Source: Hansschlegelia beijingensis
GTDB taxonomy: Bacteria > Pseudomonadota > Alphaproteobacteria > Rhizobiales > Methylopilaceae
DNA length: 64,000 bases
Direction of reading: 5' to 3'
NCBI RefSeq assembly: GCF_014196425.1
Contig: NZ_JACIDR010000001.1
Location: 620,001 to 684,000, forward strand
Part shown: positions 48,294 to 56,951 of the stretch, piece by piece
Layout of the letters: every line of letters begins with the position of its first letter
Numbering within the stretch: the first letter of the stretch is position 1
Made by a program: the position numbers and the translations under genes
The notes under the pieces: model-generated
What the model was told of the DNA's origin: nothing
Database searches by the model: none
Seen by the model: only the letters and a program-made list of their open reading frames with translations

Positions 48294-48727
48294 GCCGCCC
48301 GCTTGGCCGCGATCTGGTCGAGCGCGTCGACGACGGCCTCGAAGGTCAGCAGGGTGGAGGCGTGGCGGGCCTTGTAGTCGCGCACCGGCTCCAGGACCTT
48401 CAGGTCCTCCCACACGCCGTCCGGCGCGGGCCCGTTCTCCTTGAGCATCCGGCGCACGGCCTCGCGAACCTCGCGCAGCTCCTGCGCCGTGCGCCCCACC
48501 ACGACGCGCGCCATCACGGAGGACGAAGCCTGGCCGAGCGCGCAGGCCCGCACCTCGTGAGCGAAGTCGGTCACCGTCTCGCCGTCGAACACGATATCCA
48601 CCGTCACGGTCGAGCCGCACAGCCGCGAGTGCTGGGTCGAGCTCGCGTCAGGCGCCGCGAGGCGGCCGAGCCGCGGGATGTCCGCCGCGAGCTCGAGGAT
48701 TCTGCGATTGTAGATGTCGTCGATCAT
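48290..48727 (-). CDS. Iron-sulfur cluster assembly scaffold protein (IscU/NifU_N-like)
   Basis: 145 residues from ATG 48727. [31 protein letters not shown], Cys37 in [12 protein letters not shown] and Cys62 in [13 protein letters not shown] match the NifU N-terminal scaffold fold. The third canonical Cys of IscU falls in [12 protein letters not shown], where no Cys is found, so it may not assemble clusters as IscU does; this variant is common in Hyphomicrobiales to my knowledge. Translationally coupled to yidD downstream, and divergent from folE. Confidence 0.9.
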   Translation of the reverse strand: MIDDIYNRRILELAADIPRLGRLAAPDASSTQHSRLCGSTVTVDIVFDGETVTDFAHEVRACALGQASSSVMARVVVGRTAQELREVREAVRRMLKENGPAPDGVWEDLKVLEPVRDYKARHASTLLTFEAVVDALDQIAAKRAA

Positions 48728-48772
48728 CGGGGCTCCCGCCCTACGCCAAGCGTTTTGATCAATCGCGTCGAT

Positions 48773-48800
48773 TGTTCGGCGCCGTGGGTCCATTATATAA
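48773..48800. promoter_or_regulatory. Possible divergent sigma-70-type promoter (TTATATAA core)
   Basis: On the plus strand TTGTTC (48773-48778) lies 17 nt before ATATAA (48795-48800), for folE. The minus strand reads TATAAT at 48797-48792, for the scaffold gene. Between the divergent genes, AT-rich core in a GC-rich setting. Confidence 0.35.
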
Positions 48801-48910
48801 GCGGCCGCGCCGGCCCTCGCCATGATCCGTTACGGGCCTTGTGCCAGGAGTGCAGGTTGAGTTCCGCCGGTGGCGTTGAGGGGGCCGACGGTCCTCCGAA
48901 GAGGAAGCCC

Positions 48911-49561
48911 ATGGACGCTGTCGTACAGCACCCGTTCGCGCGCGTGCCCATCCCGGCCCCGAAGGGCCACCAGACCTTCCGCAAGCCGACCCGGGAGGAG
49001 GCGGAGGCCGCCGTGCGCACGCTGATCGCCTGGGCGGGCGACAATCCGAACCGCGAAGGCCTGATGGACACGCCCAAGCGCGTGGTGAAGGCCTATAGCG
49101 AGCTGTTCGCCGGCTACGCCCAGGACGCCGCGCAGGATCTCGAGCGCGTGTTCGAGGACGTGCAGGGCTACGACGACATGGTCGTGCTGCGCGACATCCC
49201 GTATTTCTCGCATTGCGAGCACCACATGGTGCCGTTCTTCGGCAAGGCGCATGTCGCCTATTACCCGCAGAACGGCGTGGTCGGCCTGTCCAAGATCGCA
49301 CGCGTGATCGACACCTACGCCAAGCGCCTGCAGACGCAGGAGGCGCTGACGGCGCAGATCCTGGCGGCGATCGACGAGCATCTGCGCCCGCGCGGCGTCG
49401 CCGTGATGCTCGAGGGCGAGCACATGTGCATGTCGATGCGCGGCATCCAGAAGCAGGGCGTTTCGACCGTGACCACCCAGTTCACCGGCGTCTTCCGCGA
49501 CGAGCCGGCCGAGCAGGCGCGGTTCATCACGCTGGTGCGCGCCGGCCACGGCTCGCGCTGA
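48911..49561 (+). CDS. folE: GTP cyclohydrolase I FolE
   Basis: 216 residues. Zinc ligands Cys102 and His105 in [20 protein letters not shown] and Cys173 in [33 protein letters not shown] and [20 protein letters not shown] are classic. It makes 7,8-dihydroneopterin triphosphate from GTP, first step of folate synthesis. ATG 48911 follows GAGGAA; an in-frame extension upstream is unlikely. Folate and histidine genes run in tandem. Confidence 0.97.
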   Translation: MDAVVQHPFARVPIPAPKGHQTFRKPTREEAEAAVRTLIAWAGDNPNREGLMDTPKRVVKAYSELFAGYAQDAAQDLERVFEDVQGYDDMVVLRDIPYFSHCEHHMVPFFGKAHVAYYPQNGVVGLSKIARVIDTYAKRLQTQEALTAQILAAIDEHLRPRGVAVMLEGEHMCMSMRGIQKQGVSTVTTQFTGVFRDEPAEQARFITLVRAGHGSR

Positions 49562-49613
49562 AGCGCCCAAGGGGCGGCGCTCGCCCGTTCCCTCTCCCCA
49601 GGCGCCCTCGATC

Positions 49614-50075
49614 ATGACCTCAAGCTTTCCGCCCCCCGGTCCTCATGAGGAGCTGGAGGAGGGGCTGCGCCTCACGCCCCGATTCGACCGCGACGGGCTG
49701 GTGGCGGCGATCGTGACGGATGCGCGCGCCGGCGGGGTGCTGATGTTCGCCCACATGAACGCGGAGGCGCTGCGGGCCACGATCGAGACCGGCGTCGCGC
49801 ATTTCTGGTCGCGCTCGCGCGGCAAGCTCTGGCGCAAGGGCGAGGAAAGCGGCCACCAGATGAAGGTGGTCGAGCTCCGGGTCGACTGCGACCAGGACGC
49901 GCTGTGGCTCTCGGTCGAGGTCGCCGGAACGGGCGCCGCCTGCCACACCGGCCGCCGCTCCTGCTTCTACCGCAAGGTCCCCGTGGGCCCCGGCGCGCTC
50001 GGGGAGGCGCTGGCGCCCGCCGACGCCGCGCGGCTGTTCGAGCCCGGCTCGGTCTACAAGGCGCCCAAGGGCTAG
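49614..50075 (+). CDS. hisI: Phosphoribosyl-AMP cyclohydrolase HisI
   Basis: 153 residues. [58 protein letters not shown]; metal and substrate sites Asp91-Cys92-Asp93-Asp95 (VDCDQDALW), Cys110 and Cys117 ([11 protein letters not shown]). Opens the PR-AMP ring in histidine biosynthesis; the HisE domain is not fused. Its stop codon overlaps the stop of the next gene on the other strand (CTAG). Confidence 0.97.
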   Translation: MTSSFPPPGPHEELEEGLRLTPRFDRDGLVAAIVTDARAGGVLMFAHMNAEALRATIETGVAHFWSRSRGKLWRKGEESGHQMKVVELRVDCDQDALWLSVEVAGTGAACHTGRRSCFYRKVPVGPGALGEALAPADAARLFEPGSVYKAPKG

Positions 50076-51241
50076 CCGCCGTCGGCGGTGAGCTGTACGG
50101 CCGTCGGCACGCCGGTCTTCACGGCGAAGCTCTGCTGATACATGCGCCCGTCATGGCGCGCGATCGCCATGTAGTCGCCCTCCGCCAGCACGATGCGCGG
50201 GAGCGCGCCGATCGAGTCGCGGATCACGTCGCCGCCCGGCGTCAGGATCGTCCAGGAGGTGTTGCCGAGCTCCCGGCCGCCCGCGCGGTCGACGAGCTTC
50301 AGCGTCACCGAGGCGGCCCTGTGGTGAACCTGGGCGTTGACGAGCTTGCCGGGCGGGACCTGCAGGTCGACCTCGACGATGGCGTTGGCGTCGCCATAGT
50401 TCGACACGACGTGGTAATCGCCCGCCGGCAGGCGCAGCAGCGTGCCCGGACGGACGTTATCGGCCACCTTCTGGGCCATGCCGCCCTCGTCGCGCGACAG
50501 GGTGAAGGTGACGTCGGCCTCCGGCGGCTTGGCGTCGCCCACGAAGGCCGACAGCCTGACGCCGCCCGCCTTCAGCACCATCCGCTGGGTCGTGGGCTGG
50601 CGCGGGCGGACGGTCACGAACTTCGCCGCGCTCGCAAGCCCATAGACCGCGTGCACGATGTAGTTGCCGGGATCGAGCTCGAAGCGCGGCTCGGCCTCGG
50701 TCGATTCGGCCACCAGAAGGTGCTCGCCATTGGCGTCCGGCTGGTCGGTGAACACGCGCCACTTGACCCCGCCCGGAACCTTGGCGCCGCCCTCGTCGAA
50801 GACGGCCGACAGGGACACCGGCTCCTTGATGACGGGCGCGACGGGCGGCGGCAGGGCCGCTTCCTTGGGCGCCGAGGGCGAGGGCGCCGCGGGCCGCACG
50901 GGCGCCGGCCCGGCGGGGTCGAGCCTCGGCAGCCGGAGGCCGTCGATTACCGCAGGGTCGACCTTGTCGAGCCGCTCCGGCGAGAACATCGACGGCGGCG
51001 GCATACGCGGGGTCTGCTCGCGCTGAGGGGCTTCGCTGGAGGACGGGCCGATCAGGTTCATGCGGCCCGAGATCGTGCCGCCGATCAGGCCGCCGCCGGG
51101 CTCCCGGCCGGGCATGGCGGGCGCGGGCGTCCGGTTGGCCGCCGGCGCGCCGGGCGGCGTGCGGTCTTCCGCGGCGGCGGTCGCCTGGACGCTGACCGCC
51201 AGCAGGACGGACGCCAGAGCGCGATGCAGGATGCGGCCCAT
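50072..51241 (-). CDS. Periplasmic beta-rich protein of unknown function
   Basis: 389 residues from ATG 51241. The signal peptide ([20 protein letters not shown], cut near TAAAED) is followed by a Pro/Ala-rich region (about 25-160), then three or four repeated beta-rich modules with elements such as [75 protein letters not shown]. Each has a [LA]xxGxYxxxxxx core, reminiscent of carboxypeptidase-regulatory or PEGA-like folds. Function unknown. Convergent and stop-overlapping with hisI. Confidence 0.82.
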   Translation of the reverse strand: MGRILHRALASVLLAVSVQATAAAEDRTPPGAPAANRTPAPAMPGREPGGGLIGGTISGRMNLIGPSSSEAPQREQTPRMPPPSMFSPERLDKVDPAVIDGLRLPRLDPAGPAPVRPAAPSPSAPKEAALPPPVAPVIKEPVSLSAVFDEGGAKVPGGVKWRVFTDQPDANGEHLLVAESTEAEPRFELDPGNYIVHAVYGLASAAKFVTVRPRQPTTQRMVLKAGGVRLSAFVGDAKPPEADVTFTLSRDEGGMAQKVADNVRPGTLLRLPAGDYHVVSNYGDANAIVEVDLQVPPGKLVNAQVHHRAASVTLKLVDRAGGRELGNTSWTILTPGGDVIRDSIGALPRIVLAEGDYMAIARHDGRMYQQSFAVKTGVPTAVQLTADGG

Positions 51242-51580
51242 GCGTGGAGCGATGCCACCGGCGACCACGCCTGGCAAGATCGTCACTTGGCGGATCACGC
51301 CGACTTTTTCGCCTTGGCGAGCCGCGACATGGCCCGTGACGGCGCAGCGCGGCCGGGGGAGGTGCGGAATGGCTTGAATCCCGCTGCGGGAGCGATCGGC
51401 AATGGCCGGAGCCAGAGCCTTCCTGAGGTGAGGGCCTGCGTGATCTACACGCCGGAACGCGGGATGAGAAGGCGACGGCTGCGCGCGCCTCGTTGGCGCG
51501 CGGGGACGAACATCGCTAAAGCCTTGGTCCCCACAGCGCCCCGTCGGCCTCGGGCCGGCGGCGTCTCCTCAGGAGAGGTC
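51242..51580. other. 339-base divergent intergenic region
   Basis: Between the periplasmic repeat protein (leftward) and the nitroreductase (rightward). It holds a hairpin CGCGCGCC-TCGTT-GGCGCGCG near 51480 and an inverted GGGGAC/GTCCCC around 51507-51535 just upstream of the nitroreductase. No gene supported. Confidence 0.5.
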
Positions 51581-52150
51581 ATGAACGAGACCCTGGACCT
51601 GCTCGGCTCGCGTCGCTCCGTGCCCGCCAACGCGCTGGCCGAACCCGGCCCGTCGACCGACGAACTGGACCGCATGCTGACGCTCGCGGCGCGCGTGCCG
51701 GATCATGGCAAGCTCGCGCCCTGGCGCTTCATCCTGATCGAAGGGGAGGCGCGCGCCGCCCTCGGCGCGCGGCTCGCCGCGCTGCTGAAGGAGCTCGATC
51801 CCGGCGTCGCCGAGGGCCGCGTGCAACAGCAGGCGAACGCGTTCTCGCAATCCGCCCTGGTGGTCGCGGTGGTGAGCTGCGCCGCGCCGCATGTGAAGAT
51901 CCCGGAATGGGAGCAGGTGCTCTCCGTCGGGGCCGTCTGCATGAACCTGTCCGTCGCCGCCAACGCGCTCGGCTACGGGGCGCAGTGGGTGACCGGCTGG
52001 GCCGCCTATGAGCCCCGGGCGCTCGAGATCCTCGGCCTCAAGCCGAACGAGAAGCTCGCCGGGTTCATCCATATCGGGACGCCGACCGAGCGCCTCCCGG
52101 ATCGCCCGCGTCCGGCGCTGTCGGAGATCGTCACCCGCTGGAGCGCGTGA
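51581..52150 (+). CDS. Nitroreductase family protein (YdjA-like)
   Basis: 189 residues. MNETLDLLGSRRSVPANALAEPGPSTDELDRMLTLAARVPDHGKLAPWRFI shows the FMN-binding RRS motif and PDHGKLAPWRF loop of YdjA-type nitroreductases; QVLSVGAVCMNLSVAANALGYGAQWVTGW and GFIHIGTPTERLPDRPRP follow. FMN-dependent NAD(P)H oxidoreductase with unknown substrate. AGGAGAG lies just upstream of ATG 51581. Its stop overlaps or abuts the start of the flavin reductase gene. Confidence 0.93.
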   Translation: MNETLDLLGSRRSVPANALAEPGPSTDELDRMLTLAARVPDHGKLAPWRFILIEGEARAALGARLAALLKELDPGVAEGRVQQQANAFSQSALVVAVVSCAAPHVKIPEWEQVLSVGAVCMNLSVAANALGYGAQWVTGWAAYEPRALEILGLKPNEKLAGFIHIGTPTERLPDRPRPALSEIVTRWSA

Positions 52151-52752
52151 CGATGTTCTACGAGCCCGGGGCCGGCCACGGCCTGCCGCATGATCCGTTC
52201 AAGGCGATCGTCGCGCCGCGCCCGATCGGCTGGATCTCAACCGTGGACCCGGCGGGGCGGCCGAACCTCGCGCCCTACAGCTTCTTCAACGGCGTCTGCG
52301 ACGATCCGCCGATCGTGATGTTCTCGTCCGCGGGCCGGAAAGACTCCGTCGCGAACGCGGAGGCGACCGGCGAGTTCGTGTGCAACTTCGTGAGCTTCGC
52401 CCTCAAGGACGCCATGAACGAGAGCTCCGCGCCGCTTCCGGCCGGCGAGAGCGAGTTCGAGCGCGCCGGGCTCGAGACCGCGCCATGCCGGCTGGTGAAA
52501 CCGCCGCGCGTCGCGCTCAGCCCTGCGGCGCTCGAATGCAAGGTGCTGAACGTGACCGAACTGCACGACCTCGCCGGCCGCTCGGCCGGGCGGTTCGTGG
52601 TGACGGGCCAGGTCGTCGGGGTCCATATCGACGACGCCGCGTTGACGGACGGGCTGTTCGACACGAGCCGCGAGGGCGCGGTGGCGCGCTGCGGCTACCT
52701 CGACTACGCGGCCGTGTTCGAGATGTTCGCGATGCCGCGGCCGCGCGGCTGA
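52147..52752 (+). CDS. Flavin reductase-like (FMN-binding split barrel) protein
   Basis: 201 residues from GTG 52147 (ATG 52153 also possible). Typical: DPFKAIVAPRPIGWISTVDPAGRPNLAPYSFFNGVCDDPPIVMFSSAGRKDSVANAEATGEFVCNFV; SEFERAGLETAPCRLVKPPRV; VTGQVVGVHIDDA. The family binds FMN and often supplies reduced flavin. The GTGA overlap with the nitroreductase suggests coupled expression, so both may act in one flavin-linked step. Confidence 0.92.
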   Translation: MTMFYEPGAGHGLPHDPFKAIVAPRPIGWISTVDPAGRPNLAPYSFFNGVCDDPPIVMFSSAGRKDSVANAEATGEFVCNFVSFALKDAMNESSAPLPAGESEFERAGLETAPCRLVKPPRVALSPAALECKVLNVTELHDLAGRSAGRFVVTGQVVGVHIDDAALTDGLFDTSREGAVARCGYLDYAAVFEMFAMPRPRG

Positions 52753-52758
52753 GGCTGC

Positions 52759-53487
52759 TCAGGGGGCGTCCCGGAACACCTCCGCAAGCGCGGCGAGCTG
52801 CGCCGCGTCGACCGCGATCTTTCCCGCGAATCCGTCCCGACGGGCGGTCTCGGCTTCGCCACGCAGGGCGCCGGCCGCAGCGTTCCGGAAGGGCGCGTCG
52901 ATGGCCGGGATCCCTGCCGCCGCGGCGGCCGCGAGGACGAGGGAGCGCGCCGTCTGGCAGCACCCGGTCCAGCTTCCTTCGGCGTCGCGCGCAGCTTCCG
53001 CGCCGACGTCCCGCGCCAGCGACTCGCCGTCCCAGAGCAGAGCCTCCAGGCGGCCGCTGCAGCCGGGCAGGGAGGGGAGACGCAGAAACGCCGCTGCGCT
53101 GTCCACGCAGGGCAGGAGGGTGAGCGCGCCGTCGGGCAGGCCGGCGCGCGCTTCCGCGACCGCCAGCAGCGCGGCGACGTGCTGGACGTCGGCGCCGGAC
53201 GCGGCGTCGGTCAGCACGACGCCTTGCAGCTTCGCCTCGGCCGCCGCCGCGAGATCGGCTTCCGCCTCATCCGTCTCCAGAGAATGGATCCGCGCGTAGA
53301 GCGGGGTCGGGGCGGTCCGCGAGATCAGCACGAGCCGCGCGCGAGCCTCCCGGACCGACAGAGCGGTCGCCGGCAGGTCGAGCACGAGCGCCTCGGCGCC
53401 GGCCGTAGGGCCGCTTTCGGGGGCGTCTTCCGGCCGCAGCATGAGCCAGCGCCGGGGACCGGGGGAAAGGCGGGCGGCGACGGCCAT
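52759..53487 (-). CDS. HpcH/HpaI-CitE family protein, degenerate
   Basis: 242 residues with the CitE-like barrel pattern (RRWLMLRPEDAPESGPTAGAEALVLDLPATALSVREARARL; LYARIHSLETDEAEADLAAAAEAKLQGVVLTDAASGAD; LLWDGESLARDVGAEAARDAEGSW; GFAGKIAVDAAQ). Several key positions are changed: the vRiN motif is ARIH, the catalytic Glu region reads PCVDSAAAF, and the GKxxIHPxQ motif is GKIAVDAAQ. It is probably inactive as citrate lyase or malyl-CoA lyase; role unknown. Divergent from the lytic transglycosylase gene. Confidence 0.78.
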   Translation of the reverse strand: MAVAARLSPGPRRWLMLRPEDAPESGPTAGAEALVLDLPATALSVREARARLVLISRTAPTPLYARIHSLETDEAEADLAAAAEAKLQGVVLTDAASGADVQHVAALLAVAEARAGLPDGALTLLPCVDSAAAFLRLPSLPGCSGRLEALLWDGESLARDVGAEAARDAEGSWTGCCQTARSLVLAAAAAAGIPAIDAPFRNAAAGALRGEAETARRDGFAGKIAVDAAQLAALAEVFRDAP

Positions 53488-53520
53488 CTGTTAAGGTCTC
53501 ACAGGCGCCTGAAGGCGGCG

Positions 53521-53535
53521 TTAACGGCCGGTTTA
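53521..53535. promoter_or_regulatory. CtrA-box-like sequence
   Basis: TTAA (53521-53524), 7 nt, TTTA (53532-53535): one mismatch from TTAA-N7-TTAA. Located about 85 bp before the lytic transglycosylase operon, whose genes belong to a signalling and cell-envelope group. Chance occurrence is possible. Confidence 0.3.
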
Positions 53536-53619
53536 CCATAAAGGCCCGATAGTTTGCCGGCATCGCCCATTGGCGGCGCAAAGGGCGCGTGGCGCGTCGG
53601 CAGAGCGGGCATAGGGCGA

Positions 53620-54645
53620 ATGCAGCTCATCACTCCGGCGGATGCTGCGGGGGGCGTGGCGGCGGCGCTTCGGAAAGCCGCGCAGGCCACCGGGGCGAGT
53701 TTCGACTATCTCCTGCAGACCGCCAAGCGCGAGTCCTCGCTCGATCCGGCCGCCAAGGCGCCGACCTCCTCCGCGCGCGGGCTGTTCCAGTTCATCGACC
53801 AGACCTGGCTGCAGGTGTTGAAGGAAGACGGCCCGAGCCTCGGCTACGCCAGCGAGGCCGCGGACGTCTCCCGCACGTCGTCCGGCCGCTACGTCGTCGC
53901 CGATCCCGCCCGCCGCGCCGAACTTCTGGCGCTGCGCGACGACCCCACGGCGTCTGCGCTGCTCGCCGGCGCCTTCACCCGCCGCAACGCGCAGGCGCTC
54001 GGCTCCGCGCTCGGCCGGTCCGCTACCCCGGGGGAGCTCTACGCCGCGCATTTCCTGGGCGCGCAGGGCGCGATCCAGCTGGTCAGCCTCGCCGCCAACG
54101 CCCCGACGGCTTCGGCCGCCGACGCCTTCCCGGCGCAGGCCTCCGCCAACCGGGCGATCTTCTTCGACAAGGGACGGCCCCGCACGGCCTCCGAGGTCTA
54201 CGCGCGGATCACCGCGGCGCATGACGAGATCCCGAACGCGGCGCCCGCGCGCGCGACCGTTCTGGCGCTCCAGGAGGCTCCGCAGGACGAGCAGTACGGG
54301 CCGTTCAACGGCGGCGTGGAGAACGACGCCGCGCCGTTCCATTCGCTGTTCAAGACCGGGCGGCGCTCGCCCGTCTCGGCCTATGTGGCGCAGGCCTGGT
54401 CGTCCTTCGGCGCGGCCGGGCTGGTGTCGGACGCCGCGCCCGCGACGCGGCGGCGCGCCGCCTCCGCGGCCGAGGCGCAGCCGGCGGCGCGCGCGCAGGC
54501 CGTGGCCTCGCCGGTTTCGGCTCCGGCCGGCATCGCGGTCCGCAGCGCCGCAACCGCTCCGGTCGAGGCCCCGTCCTTCGCGAAAGTCCACCTCGCCGCG
54601 CCGCCCGCGTCCTCTCCCGCGCCGCAACGGATCGCCCGCAGATGA
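53620..54645 (+). CDS. Lytic transglycosylase (SLT-like) protein
   Basis: 341 residues from ATG 53620. SLT-type domain in the first ~200: FDYLLQTAKRESSLDPAAKAPTSSARGLFQFIDQTWLQ, with catalytic Glu in KRESS, then GELYAAHFLGAQGA. The C-terminal half is Ala/Pro-rich, likely disordered. No signal peptide is evident, though it may be exported by a type III apparatus or act in the cytoplasm; in alphaproteobacteria similar proteins occur with flagellar and chemotaxis genes. Translationally coupled to DUF2336 (ATGA at 54642). Confidence 0.85.
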   Translation: MQLITPADAAGGVAAALRKAAQATGASFDYLLQTAKRESSLDPAAKAPTSSARGLFQFIDQTWLQVLKEDGPSLGYASEAADVSRTSSGRYVVADPARRAELLALRDDPTASALLAGAFTRRNAQALGSALGRSATPGELYAAHFLGAQGAIQLVSLAANAPTASAADAFPAQASANRAIFFDKGRPRTASEVYARITAAHDEIPNAAPARATVLALQEAPQDEQYGPFNGGVENDAAPFHSLFKTGRRSPVSAYVAQAWSSFGAAGLVSDAAPATRRRAASAAEAQPAARAQAVASPVSAPAGIAVRSAATAPVEAPSFAKVHLAAPPASSPAPQRIARR

Positions 54646-55784
54646 TCGTCGAACGCTACCTGGAATGGGCCGCGGGGGCCCCGGCGCATCTGCGCGCCGA
54701 GGCGGCCGGAGCGCTCGCCCGATCCTGGCTGCATGGCGATCTCGAGCCGCAGGTCCGCGACGAGGTCGAGGCGGTGCTCACCCGCAGCCTCGACGATCCC
54801 GCCATCGCGGTGCGCTGCGCGATCGCGGAGGCGCTCTCCGCCGCGCCCGACGCCCCGCATGCGCTGATGCTCTCGCTGGCGCAGGACGCCGCCGACGTGG
54901 CGGAGCCGGTGCTCGCGCGCTCTCCCGGGCTGACCGATCTCGAGCTCGTCGATCTGGTGGCTCTCGGGGATGTCCGCGCCCAGGTCGCGATCGCCAGGCG
55001 GCGTATGGTCTCCGGCCCCCTCGCTGCGGCGATCGCCGAAGTCGGCTCCGCCCGCGCCTGCGAGGCGCTGCTGCGCAACCCCGGCGCGCGGCTGACGCGT
55101 TCGGCGGCGGCCCGCATGGCGGAGCGCCATGGCGGCGACGGCGGGGTGCGCGACGCGCTGCTGGCGCATGACGAGGTCGGCGCGGAGCTCCGGCATATCC
55201 TGATGCGTTCGGTGGCGCAGGCGCTGTCGGCGTTCGTGACGGAGTGCGGCTGGCTTCGTCCGGACCGCGCGCGCCGGGCGGCCGACGAGGCCTGCGACCG
55301 CGGCGCGGTCGCCATCGCGGGGCGCTCGGACGACGCCGGGGCCTTCGTGCGGCATCTTTCGGAACGCGGCGAGTTCTCGCCGAGCCTCGCCCTGCGCGCG
55401 CTGCTTTCGGGCAATCTCGCTCTGTTCGAAGCCTCGCTCGCCACGCTGAGCGGCCAGCCCGCGCGGCGGGTCGCGGGCTTCGTGCGCGATTTCGAAGGGC
55501 GCGGCTTCGAGGCGCTCTATCGCTCCGCGGGCTTTCCGATGTCGGCGCTGCCGATCTTCCGTGCGGCGCTGTCGGCGGTCCGGGAGTCCGGCTTCGTCGG
55601 CTCGGCGTCGGGCGGCGCGGCTCTTTCCCGCCGCATGGTCGAGCGCGCCCTGAGCGCCTGCGAAGGCTCCGACGTCGACGTCGAGAGCATGCGCGCGCTG
55701 CTTCGCCGGTTCGCGGCCGAGGCCGCGCGCGAGGAGTCGCGTCGCGGCTATGCGGCGGCTCCGGACGTGGCGCGCGCCGCCTGA
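54642..55784 (+). CDS. DUF2336 family protein
   Basis: 380 residues of helical repeats (HEAT-like). EYLEWAAGAPAHLRAEAAGALARSW, FDDPAIAVRCAIAEALSAAPDAPHALMLSLAQDAADVAEPVLARSPGLTDLELVDLVA fit the DUF2336 pattern of alpha-solenoid proteins in alphaproteobacteria, thought to be regulatory. No known motif residues. Overlaps the upstream transglycosylase by 4 bp. Converges on the Hpt gene. Confidence 0.88.
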   Translation: MIVERYLEWAAGAPAHLRAEAAGALARSWLHGDLEPQVRDEVEAVLTRSLDDPAIAVRCAIAEALSAAPDAPHALMLSLAQDAADVAEPVLARSPGLTDLELVDLVALGDVRAQVAIARRRMVSGPLAAAIAEVGSARACEALLRNPGARLTRSAAARMAERHGGDGGVRDALLAHDEVGAELRHILMRSVAQALSAFVTECGWLRPDRARRAADEACDRGAVAIAGRSDDAGAFVRHLSERGEFSPSLALRALLSGNLALFEASLATLSGQPARRVAGFVRDFEGRGFEALYRSAGFPMSALPIFRAALSAVRESGFVGSASGGAALSRRMVERALSACEGSDVDVESMRALLRRFAAEAAREESRRGYAAAPDVARAA

Positions 55785-55791
55785 GGGCGGA

Positions 55792-56346
55792 CTACTCGGC
55801 CCCCATCCCCGGAGCGTATTGGGCGCGCAGCTGGGCGAGCCTGAGCGTGAGCGCGACGCCGACCGGGTTGTCGCGGCCGCGCACGTCCTGCCGGACGATC
55901 GCGCGGATCGACTCGACGTGGCGGTCCACGACGGCCTGCGGGAGCGGCCTCGCCTCGAGCCGTTCGATGAAGACGCAAAGCCCCTCGGCGATCTCGCCCG
56001 CGAGCGGGTAGCCGAGCGTCGCGGCCTGGCCGCGCAGATCATGGGCGACCCGATAGAGCGCGTCCGCCGCGTCCCGGTAGGGCTTCGTCGCGAAGGCCTT
56101 GCGCGCCTCCTCGAGACGCTCGATCTCGGCGTCCATCCAGGAGGCGAACTCCTGGGACAGCACTCCGAGCGCCCGTTCGGCCCGATGGATGGCCTCGGCC
56201 TCGCCGGAGCCCCGGGGGCCGATCAGCTCCGTGGCGCGCTCCTTCAGCCGGTTAGGCGGATGCAGCACCGTGTGATCGGAGAACACCTCGGCGTCGACTT
56301 TGCGCCATTCGACGTCGAGCGGCGGATCGAGGGGCGTGTGCGGCAT
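55792..56346 (-). CDS. Histidine phosphotransfer (Hpt) domain protein
   Basis: 184 residues from ATG 56346. A helical Hpt domain has phospho-His102 in YRVAHDLRGQAATLGYPLAGEIAEGL, the HxxRGxAxxxG motif. The N-terminal half (1-90) contains acidic helices LSQEFASWMDAEIERLEEARKAF. It can shuttle phosphate between hybrid kinases and a response regulator such as the one just upstream. GAGG lies about 9 nt before the ATG. Such Hpt-REC pairs are conserved in Hyphomicrobiales. Confidence 0.9.
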   Translation of the reverse strand: MPHTPLDPPLDVEWRKVDAEVFSDHTVLHPPNRLKERATELIGPRGSGEAEAIHRAERALGVLSQEFASWMDAEIERLEEARKAFATKPYRDAADALYRVAHDLRGQAATLGYPLAGEIAEGLCVFIERLEARPLPQAVVDRHVESIRAIVRQDVRGRDNPVGVALTLRLAQLRAQYAPGMGAE

Positions 56347-56357
56347 CTGGGCTCGCC

Positions 56358-56903
56358 TCAGGACAATGCGCTGTCGCGCAGCCGCTTGGCCGCTGGATCG
56401 GCCACCACGGCGTCGTTCGAAGTCCGGCGCTCGGGACCGCTGTACACGCCGGAGATGTTGCGGCGACGGTCCGGGCCGAAATAGTCGCGTGTCTTGATGA
56501 AGGGGCGCGGGTTGAGCACGCAGTTGAGCAGGCGCTGGTGCAGCGACTTCGCCGAGATCGGCTTGCACAGGAACTCGGTCACGCCGGCGTCCCGGGCGCG
56601 CATCACCTTGCTCTTCTCGGAATGCCCGGTGAGCATGATGATCGGCACATAGGGGTTCACGGCGCTGTTCGGGCGCCGGATCATGCTGGTCAACTCGATG
56701 CCGTCGAAGATCGGCATCGCCCAGTCCACGATGATGATGTCCGGCAGATGCGTGGTGAACATCTCGAGGCCCGCGGCGCCGTCCTCGGCCTCGTAGACCT
56801 CCCGCGAGCCGAACCCGTGCAGCAGCGTCCGGACGATGCGGCGCATATGCGCGTTGTCGTCGACGACGAGGATTCGGAGCTTGGTGAAATCGACGCGGAC
56901 CAT
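56358..56903 (-). CDS. Single-domain response regulator (CheY-like) with C-terminal extension
   Basis: 181 residues. Receiver: acidic pair Asp15-Asp16 (ILVVDDNAHMRRIVR), phospho-Asp60 (IIIVDWAMPIFDG), Thr/Lys (IIMLTGHSEKSK; EFLCKPISAKSL). The remaining ~50 residues are a basic tail (RDYFGPDRRRNISGVYSGPERR) with no output domain. With the Hpt protein 11 bp downstream it forms a phosphorelay unit; target not visible. Confidence 0.92.
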   Translation of the reverse strand: MVRVDFTKLRILVVDDNAHMRRIVRTLLHGFGSREVYEAEDGAAGLEMFTTHLPDIIIVDWAMPIFDGIELTSMIRRPNSAVNPYVPIIMLTGHSEKSKVMRARDAGVTEFLCKPISAKSLHQRLLNCVLNPRPFIKTRDYFGPDRRRNISGVYSGPERRTSNDAVVADPAAKRLRDSALS

Positions 56904-56951
56904 CTCGGTCGACGATGATCCGCCAACGTCGTTAACGGCGAGTGTGCGGCG

